Assembly: GCA_947166165.1 (NCBI GenBank)
Contig: CAMVDK010000010.1
Coordinates: 1 to 21,988, forward strand
Length of the DNA stretch: 21,988 nucleotides
Reading direction: 5' to 3'
From: an uncultured Porphyromonadaceae bacterium
Lineage (GTDB): Bacteria; Bacteroidota; Bacteroidia; Bacteroidales; Muribaculaceae
Shown here: positions 21,145-21,988 of the stretch, piece by piece
Layout of the letters: the number at the start of each line of letters is the position of its first letter
Position numbering within the stretch: position 1 is the stretch's first letter
The notes under the pieces: generated by a model
Seen by the model: only the letters and a program-made list of their open reading frames with translations
What the model was told of the DNA's origin: nothing
Databases searched by the model: none
Translations under genes and position numbers: made by a program

Positions 21145-21768
21145 ATGAACACAACCGGAAAACTCTACTTCAGATACGGGACCATGGGCAGCGCCAAGAC
21201 AGCGCTGCTGCTCACGCAGGCCTACAACTTCGAGGAGCGGGGCATGCAGTATATGTGCATGAAGCCCATCATCGACGACCGCGAGAAGGACAACGTGATC
21301 CGCTCGCGCATCGGCATCGAGCGCCGGTGTGAGTGGATATACCCCGAAATGGACCTTTACAACACCATCAAGCAGCTCTACGAGCGCACGCTCGTGGTGA
21401 AGGACTGGATTCTCATCGACGAGGCGCAGTTCCTCACCGAGAACCAGGTGGACCAGCTGGCGCGCATCGTGGATGACTATGGCACCAACGTGGTGTGCTA
21501 CGGGCTGCGCACCGACTTCCAGTCGCATCTGTTCGAGGGCAGCCGGCGGTTGTTTGAGCTGGCCGACAGCATCGACGAGATCAAGTCGACCTGCTCGTGT
21601 GGGCGCAAAACCATCATCAACGCCCGCATCGACTCCAGCGGCGAGATAGTGACCGACGGTGCCCAGGTCGAGATTGGCGGCGACGACAAGTATGTGGCGC
21701 TGTGCCGGCGCTGCTGGCGCAACCGGCGCATAGAGAGCGCCAGCCGCAACACGCTCAAGTTCGACTGA
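21145..21768 (+). CDS. tdk: Thymidine kinase (type II)
   Basis: Cytosolic salvage enzyme phosphorylating thymidine with ATP. The 207-aa protein has the P-loop G12-T-M-G-S-A-K-T19, the Walker B-like LIDEAQFL with the catalytic E93, and FRYG before the P-loop as in other type II kinases. The zinc ribbon is formed by C150, C152, C187 and C190 (STCSCGRK and LCRRCWRNRR). GDDKYVALC is the usual thymidine-binding lasso end. The start at 21145 gives MNTTGKLYFRYGTMGS, the normal family N-terminus. Earlier in-frame ATGs at 21043 and 21113 lie upstream of or overlap the -7 box and are rejected. It converges with metK, with a long inverted repeat between them. Confidence 0.96.
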   Translation: MNTTGKLYFRYGTMGSAKTALLLTQAYNFEERGMQYMCMKPIIDDREKDNVIRSRIGIERRCEWIYPEMDLYNTIKQLYERTLVVKDWILIDEAQFLTENQVDQLARIVDDYGTNVVCYGLRTDFQSHLFEGSRRLFELADSIDEIKSTCSCGRKTIINARIDSSGEIVTDGAQVEIGGDDKYVALCRRCWRNRRIESASRNTLKFD

Positions 21769-21789
21769 CGCACTTCGTCGCGCGCGGCG

Positions 21790-21863
21790 GCGCCACAAGC
21801 TTCCGGCGGCCAGAGCAAACAACCAGAAGTTGCTGCTATGGCCGCCGGGCGTGTTTGTGGTGC
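21790..21863. repeat. Large imperfect inverted repeat between convergent tdk and metK
   Basis: Outer arms 21790-21798 / 21855-21863 (9 bp, one G:U), a perfect main stem CCGGCGGCCA (21803-21812) / TGGCCGCCGG (21839-21848) and an inner AGCAA/TTGCT (21814-21818/21830-21834). It has no T-run. It could be a bidirectional terminator or an interspersed palindromic element. Confidence 0.6.
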
Positions 21864-21882
21864 GGTGGTCGCTCACGCGGTG

Positions 21883-21988
21883 TCACAGCCCGAAGGCTGC
21901 GCGCAGCTGCTCCACGCGGTCGAGCTTCTCCCAGGTGAAGAGCTCCACCGTGAGTTCGCGGTCGCCCTCGTAGGGCGAGTGGAAATGC
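21883..21988 (-). CDS. metK: S-adenosylmethionine synthetase, C-terminal fragment (truncated by the window edge)
   Basis: The last 34 codons and stop of a leftward gene entering from the right edge. The peptide begins HFHSPYEGDRELTV and ends ELFTWEKLDRVEQLRAAFGL. The ending aligns with the C-terminus of MetK (E. coli ends in a PWEKTDKAQLLRDAAGL-type sequence). The Bacteroidetes enzymes carry a short insertion before it, and the stretch ahead of ELFTWEKLDR fits that. The enzyme makes SAM from methionine and ATP. Only the tail is visible, so intactness of the gene cannot be judged. Confidence 0.8.
   Translation of the reverse strand, partial: HFHSPYEGDRELTVELFTWEKLDRVEQLRAAFGL

Overview
The window looks like chromosomal DNA of an anaerobic, GC-rich member of the Bacteroidales, probably Prevotellaceae or Muribaculaceae. 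Four signs support this. The -7 boxes have the Bacteroidetes form TAnnTTTG and are almost always followed by C. Genes lack Shine-Dalgarno sites. Three secreted proteins end in type IX secretion (T9SS) sorting domains. Several families are typical of the phylum (DUF2851, DUF3127, the radical-SAM/Cys-motif pair, a eukaryotic-type branching enzyme). Genus-level placement is inference.

Layout. 1-2760: a leftward Na+/phosphate symporter gene followed by rubrerythrin, under one clear promoter that sits between two arms of an 11-bp inverted repeat. 2759-4450: a leftward DUF2851 gene, a rightward tRNA-Phe with promoter and terminator, and a 9-bp tandem repeat. 4452-6680: a leftward T9SS cargo protein with an internal duplication, then a leftward tRNA-Lys/tRNA-Leu unit. 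6840-9160: a rightward AMP-forming acyl-CoA ligase and a small Ala-rich lipoprotein. 9179-12660: leftward YpfJ-type metallopeptidase and NagB (probable operon), and a gingipain-adhesin-like T9SS protein. 12770-16160: rightward glycogen branching enzyme converging on a third T9SS cargo gene. 16170-16780: a DUF3127 OB-fold protein with an SSB-like acidic tip. 17120-19500: an AT-rich, probably acquired type II restriction-modification operon (C5 methyltransferase and CCGG-family-like endonuclease). 19527-20660: a leftward pair of a GRE-activase-like radical SAM protein and a small Cys-motif protein. 20860-21988: initiator tRNA, thymidine kinase, and the 3' end of metK entering from the right edge.

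The genes do not form one pathway. They are short independent transcription units, each with a recognisable promoter and hairpin terminator. The functional groups are oxidative and phosphate homeostasis, amino-sugar and glycogen metabolism, fatty-acid activation, surface or secreted adhesin-like proteins, and host defence. The strongest candidates for undescribed biology are the radical SAM/Cys-motif pair and the protease-less gingipain-like adhesin. Also notable are the shared extended promoter of three tRNA units, the inverted repeat around the phosphate-transporter promoter, and the SSB-tailed DUF3127 protein. All calls were made by reading the sequence, and no database search was run.
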